Source: an uncultured Alcanivorax sp. (GTDB taxonomy: Bacteria > Pseudomonadota > Gammaproteobacteria > Pseudomonadales > Alcanivoracaceae). From it: DNA of 64,000 nt. Numbering within the stretch: position 1 is the first letter of the stretch; each line of letters begins with the position of its first letter. Made by a program: the position numbers and the translations under genes. The stretch is from the NCBI RefSeq assembly GCF_947258575.1, contig NZ_CAMYIV010000010.1:1-64000 (forward strand), read 5' to 3'. Below, one piece after another: positions 61,496-64,000 of the stretch. Under the pieces are notes generated by a model that was given only the letters and a program-made list of their open reading frames with translations, was not told where the DNA came from and did no database searches.

Positions 61496-61594
61496 CGCCA
61501 ATATTCAGCGGCGGCCTTTGCGTAGCGAAGCGGAGAAAAGGCCGTCCGGTGGATTCCCATCAGGGCCGGAACGAACTGGAATGGTTGGTTAGCT
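61490..61594 (-). repeat. attC-like recombination site of cassette 1
   Basis: On the minus strand R'' AGCTAAC (61594-61588) opens a 105-bp imperfect palindrome that ends TTGGCGTTATGC with R' GTTATGC (61496-61490). The arms CCAACCATTCCAG and CTGAATATTGG pair with one-base bulges. R'' is the exact complement of GTTAGCT, the first bases of this cassette at 62234-62228, which is the diagnostic relation of a cassette to its own circular attC. The gene's stop codon (61589-61591) is inside R''. Confidence 0.83.
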
Positions 61595-62233
61595 CCTTTT
61601 CCGGGATACGTGCGGCCTCAACCAAACCTCAAACTTGGTCACCGCGTCGTTGATCTTTGGAGTGAAAGTGTCATATTTCGAGCTTTCTCCTCCATAGTAC
61701 AAGATCGCCTGCTGTTCCTTTCGCTCTTCGGCATTCATCCAATCGGGCTCGTGAGGGTTTTGATATCGAGAAAGTAGATGCTGAATTGCGAGCTGAACAT
61801 CCACCCTGCATTTTCTCAGAGGGACAATAACGTCTTGATACTCAGAGCCCCACTCTACCATTGCCTCAAGGTGGCATTGTTCTAGCTCAACGAACGCGTC
61901 ATGCAGCACTTTCCAGCGTTTTTCGTAAACATGTGCAGTACCAGCGTGCTTAAACTCTCTCTTTAGGTGGCCATGAGTGTTCGTCATCTCTTCTGGATAT
62001 TCGTATCCATAAATCGCAGGGCCTCGAACGTGTTTGAAGGCTTCCCGTACACGATAAACAGCTCTAAGAGTATCTTTGGCTATCTGATATTCAGATCTCC
62101 CCTTGAGCTCTGCTCTCCAGGTACTGATACCTTTGAAGGCAAAAAAGGCTGTGAACGCAGCAGAGAGCCCTACGGCGATGTCCTTGATTTCTGACAGCAT
62201 CCTTTCTCCTGACGTGGATCTCCAATGAGCTAA
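61496..62233 (-). mobile_element. Integron gene cassette 1 (candidate)
   Basis: A 738-bp unit between the boundary G^TTAGCT (62234/62233) and G^TTATGC (61496/61495), holding one gene and its attC site. It is followed immediately by cassette 2, so the two form a small array. Confidence 0.78.
61589..62200 (-). CDS. Cassette-encoded protein with N-terminal membrane helix, unknown function
   Basis: A 203-aa protein: short N-terminal hydrophobic helix (IAVGLSAAFTAFFAFKGI), then a charged helical domain (FKHAGTAHVYEKRWKVLHDA, VIVPLRKCRVDVQLAIQHLL) ending WLRPHVSRKRS. It contains WRAELKGRSEYQIAKDTLRA, a pattern of membrane-tethered coiled-coil proteins common in genomic islands. The start has AGGAGAAAGG immediately ahead. 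No function is assigned. Confidence 0.75.
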   Translation of the reverse strand: MLSEIKDIAVGLSAAFTAFFAFKGISTWRAELKGRSEYQIAKDTLRAVYRVREAFKHVRGPAIYGYEYPEEMTNTHGHLKREFKHAGTAHVYEKRWKVLHDAFVELEQCHLEAMVEWGSEYQDVIVPLRKCRVDVQLAIQHLLSRYQNPHEPDWMNAEERKEQQAILYYGGESSKYDTFTPKINDAVTKFEVWLRPHVSRKRS

Positions 62234-62235
62234 CA

Positions 62236-62285
62236 GATATTAGGAAGCCGGCCCGAATATCCAATGAACGTGCCGGCTTCATATC
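62236..62285. repeat. Palindrome at the outer edge of cassette 1
   Basis: GATAT plus GAAGCCGGC on one arm (62236-62240, 62244-62252) and the inverse on the other (62272-62280, 62281-62285) form a bulged stem two bases away from the cassette boundary at 62234. It may be a terminator, a degenerate attC lacking R'', or a hairpin used as a secondary integration site. The word CCAATGA occurs on both sides of the boundary. Confidence 0.6.
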
Positions 62286-62546
62286 ACAAACTACAAATTT
62301 GCATATCGAAAGATAAAAGCAGAAAAGTCAGTCAGTTACAAACCGGCCTGTTTGCACATGATTCAATATGTTGGCCTCTTCTTTTCCCTGACCCAATAAC
62401 ACTGACCATAAAGACAGAATTATTGAGAATCGTATCCAGCCCATGCACAAGGAGCACGCAGGCCGCCCATAGAGGCAAGCAACCATCGGTTATCAACGCC
62501 TGCGTTTGAAAGATGTATTGGGAAAAGGGCGATAACCCTGCGTCTT

Positions 62547-62616
62547 CATCACAGAGGGCACAGAGCACACCGAGAAAAGAGGGTTTTCCTCCGTGTGCTC
62601 TGTGCCCTCTGTGGTG
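62547..62616. repeat. Family C inverted repeat (third copy)
   Basis: CATCACAGAGGGCACAGAGC (62547-62566) and onward to 62570 pairs with GTGTGCTCTGTGCCCTCTGT and onward (62593-62616), 24-bp arms with one mismatch and a 22-base loop. It is the same sequence as inside 12804-12884 and 52584-52655. It lies in the 451-bp gap between cassette 1 and tetR, with no gene visible in the remainder. Confidence 0.9.
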
Positions 62617-62651
62617 AAACCGTTTTTTTGCAGTGGTAGTTGGAAGGACAG

Positions 62652-63353
62652 CTATTCGCTGCCGGTACGCTGCATTCCCGGCACATGGCCCAGCAGCAGC
62701 GCCGAGGTGGTGTCCGCGGCCCGGTAGCGGGCCTTCATTTCTTCCAGGTGCTCGCGGGTCTCGCCGCGCAGGAAGGGTTCTTCCAGACAGATGATCTGGT
62801 AGATGCCGTGGCGCATCAGGGATTCGTCCAGGGCTTCATCCGCCGCCGCGTCCGGGCGCAGGCCATGGACCAGCGATGCCCAGGAGGACATCAGCACCCA
62901 GGTGTTCACCATCAGTCCCTGTAGCTGCTCATCATCCACATCGATAATGCCGCTGCTGCGCAGTTCGCCGTAAATCACCAGTCCCCGTTCCAGCACCACC
63001 TCCACAAAGGCCTGGTAGCGCGCTGCCAGCGCCTGGTCGGCATGAAGAAAGTGGGTCAGGTCGCGGTGGAAAAACCGGTACTGCCACATGGACGCCAGCA
63101 ACCCCTCGAAATAATGGGTCTTGATGGTCCAGGTCAGCGGCCCCTGAGGCGCCTGCAACAGGGCCAGCAGGTGCTCGCTGTAGCGCTCGAACAACGCCGC
63201 CACGATGACGCCCTTGTTGCGAAAGTGGTAGTAGAGGTTCCCCGGGCTGATCCCCAGCGCGTCGGCAATATGATTGGTGGTCACATTGCGTTCCCCCTGC
63301 CGATTAAAGAGCGTGAGGCTGGTGTTGAGGATGCGTTCCTTGGTGCTGGTCAT
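62652..63353 (-). CDS. TetR/AcrR family transcriptional regulator
   Basis: A 233-aa repressor with an N-terminal DNA-binding domain (TKERILNTSLTLFNRQGERN, then VTTNHIADALGISPGNLYYH) and a larger C-terminal ligand-binding domain. It is divergent from the aldehyde dehydrogenase gene, with a perfect palindrome between them, so it likely represses that gene and itself. The ligand may be an aldehyde or fatty acid; not shown by sequence. Confidence 0.92.
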   Translation of the reverse strand: MTSTKERILNTSLTLFNRQGERNVTTNHIADALGISPGNLYYHFRNKGVIVAALFERYSEHLLALLQAPQGPLTWTIKTHYFEGLLASMWQYRFFHRDLTHFLHADQALAARYQAFVEVVLERGLVIYGELRSSGIIDVDDEQLQGLMVNTWVLMSSWASLVHGLRPDAAADEALDESLMRHGIYQIICLEEPFLRGETREHLEEMKARYRAADTTSALLLGHVPGMQRTGSE

Positions 63354-63395
63354 TGTAGGCCAAATGTTGTGATTTCATTACTGCAGGTTGACTCC

Positions 63396-63411
63396 TAGAG
63401 TAATTACTCTA
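63396..63411. promoter_or_regulatory. Candidate operator for the divergent TetR regulator
   Basis: TAGAGTAATTACTCTA is a perfect 16-bp inverted repeat 42 bp upstream of the tetR start and 255 bp upstream of the aldehyde dehydrogenase start, preceded by TTGACT at 63388-63393. The position and symmetry are those of a TetR-family operator. The remaining sequence to 63660 shows no other gene. Confidence 0.75.
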
Positions 63412-63666
63412 AAAATCAGACTCAAGGTTAATTTTTGATCGGCAATCAGCACTGCCGGTCTTGTCATCATACATAATCCTGAAGCCGCGATTTCAGCGTG
63501 GATGGATGGCGTAAGAATTTGCTGTCACAGGGGATTTTCTGAAGAAGCGTCGCATCAGGGAATGCGATCGACTGAAGAAAATTTTCTGTGGCGGCAAAGG
63601 CTTGCGTCAGACGCCGCGATGAAGTCGCGGACTCAGGATAAAAAAAGCCTCGGGAGGCAAGTGACC

Positions 63667-64000
63667 ATGGTCGCCGAAGTGAAAGATCTCCACAGCAACA
63701 ATGCCGACATCGAACGCATGCAGCAGATTTTCGCTGCCCAGAAAGCGGCCTACCGCCAGCACCCTTACCCCAGCGCGGAACAACGCATTGAGCTGATCAA
63801 CCGCATCAAACCGATGCTGCTGGACAACCTGGATGCCTGGATCGAGGCCCTCAACAACGATTTCACCACCCGGGCGGCCGACGAAACCAAGCTGGCCGAG
63901 ATGCTGATCACTCTGGAAGGGCTCAAGTACACCACCAAGAAGCTGCGCAAGTGGATGAAGCCCCAGAAGCGTAGCGTCAGCGCACTGAGCTGGCCGGGCA
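63667..64000 (+). CDS. Aldehyde dehydrogenase, N-terminal part (cut by window end)
   Basis: The first 111 residues of an NAD(P)-dependent aldehyde dehydrogenase; the catalytic Cys and Glu lie beyond the window. The pattern AYRQHPYPSAEQRIELINRI and TKLAEMLITLEGLKYTTKKL, ending SVSALSWPG, is that of coniferyl aldehyde dehydrogenase-type enzymes, which oxidise a range of aldehydes including those from alkanes. GGGAGG gives the Shine-Dalgarno for the ATG at 63667. Regulated probably by the divergent TetR protein. Confidence 0.9.
   Translation, partial: MVAEVKDLHSNNADIERMQQIFAAQKAAYRQHPYPSAEQRIELINRIKPMLLDNLDAWIEALNNDFTTRAADETKLAEMLITLEGLKYTTKKLRKWMKPQKRSVSALSWPG

Noticed and set aside
1..64000. 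tRNA, rRNA, CRISPR arrays and prophage genes
   Set aside because: I found no cloverleaf-like, ribosomal or regularly spaced repeat pattern and no phage structural or integrase gene by eye; a tRNAscan and CRISPR search could confirm this.

Overview
The window is about 60% GC gammaproteobacterial chromosome. The best overall match is a marine hydrocarbon-degrading relative of Pseudomonas, most likely Alcanivorax or a close genus. This rests on the rubredoxin/rubredoxin reductase pair, on gene order matching the pyrC'-pyrB-pyrR-ruvX-yqgE-tonB-gshB-pilGHIJK-chpABC block known from Pseudomonas aeruginosa, on the phoB-phoR and ubiC-ubiA pairs, and on many REP-like intergenic palindromes. The genus is an inference from gene content; no 16S gene is present. 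I saw no tRNA, rRNA or CRISPR array.

Layout. 1-4.3 kb: zinc uptake (znuA divergent from znuCB) and a MATE exporter. 4.3-8.6 kb: a lipoprotein, a globin-coupled diguanylate cyclase with a translationally coupled small protein, an SCP2-like protein, and rubredoxin reductase plus rubredoxin. 8.8-13.5 kb: ubiC-ubiA, phoB-phoR behind a Pho box, and a LOG-family hydrolase. 13.5-18.9 kb: a REP-associated tyrosine transposase between its probable cognate REPs, then quinone/flavin redox enzymes (two FMN/NAD(P)H reductases, pirin, glutathionyl-hydroquinone reductase) and a LysR regulator. 18.9-24.6 kb: a poorly characterised envelope cluster (two paralogous beta-repeat membrane-anchored proteins, a 68-aa membrane protein, DUF445 and an Abi-alpha-like protein), divergent from a 67-aa protein and an alpha-solenoid protein. 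24.7-26.6 kb: a DUF4136 lipoprotein and two thioredoxin-fold proteins. 26.8-34.3 kb: pyrimidine genes with a catalytically dead PyrC', cytochrome b561/YceI, ruvX, yqgE, tonB and gshB. 34.5-49.5 kb: the complete Pil-Chp chemosensory operon controlling type IV pili, including a 2360-residue ChpA, extended by a metallo-beta-lactamase-fold protein and a lipid A-type acyltransferase. 49.6-60.2 kb: housekeeping and stress genes (cytochrome b561, SlyD, NfeD/SPFH, glyoxalase, lysine-rich HTH protein, DJ-1, TfoX-N, MAPEG, CSD-DUF1294, AAA ATPase, RsmE, YheT). 60.4-62.2 kb: two AT-richer genes that fit integron gene cassettes, each with an attC-like site and with its stop codon inside the R'' box, but without an integrase in the window. 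62.6-64 kb: a TetR regulator divergent from an aldehyde dehydrogenase cut by the window edge, with a perfect 16-bp palindromic operator between them.

The most unusual content is (i) the integrase-less pair of cassettes, one encoding a candidate PD-(D/E)XK nuclease; (ii) at least five families of intergenic inverted repeats, often 0-15 bp from stop codons and in two cases supplying the 3' end of a gene; and (iii) the beta-repeat/DUF445/Abi-alpha cluster, whose function is unknown.
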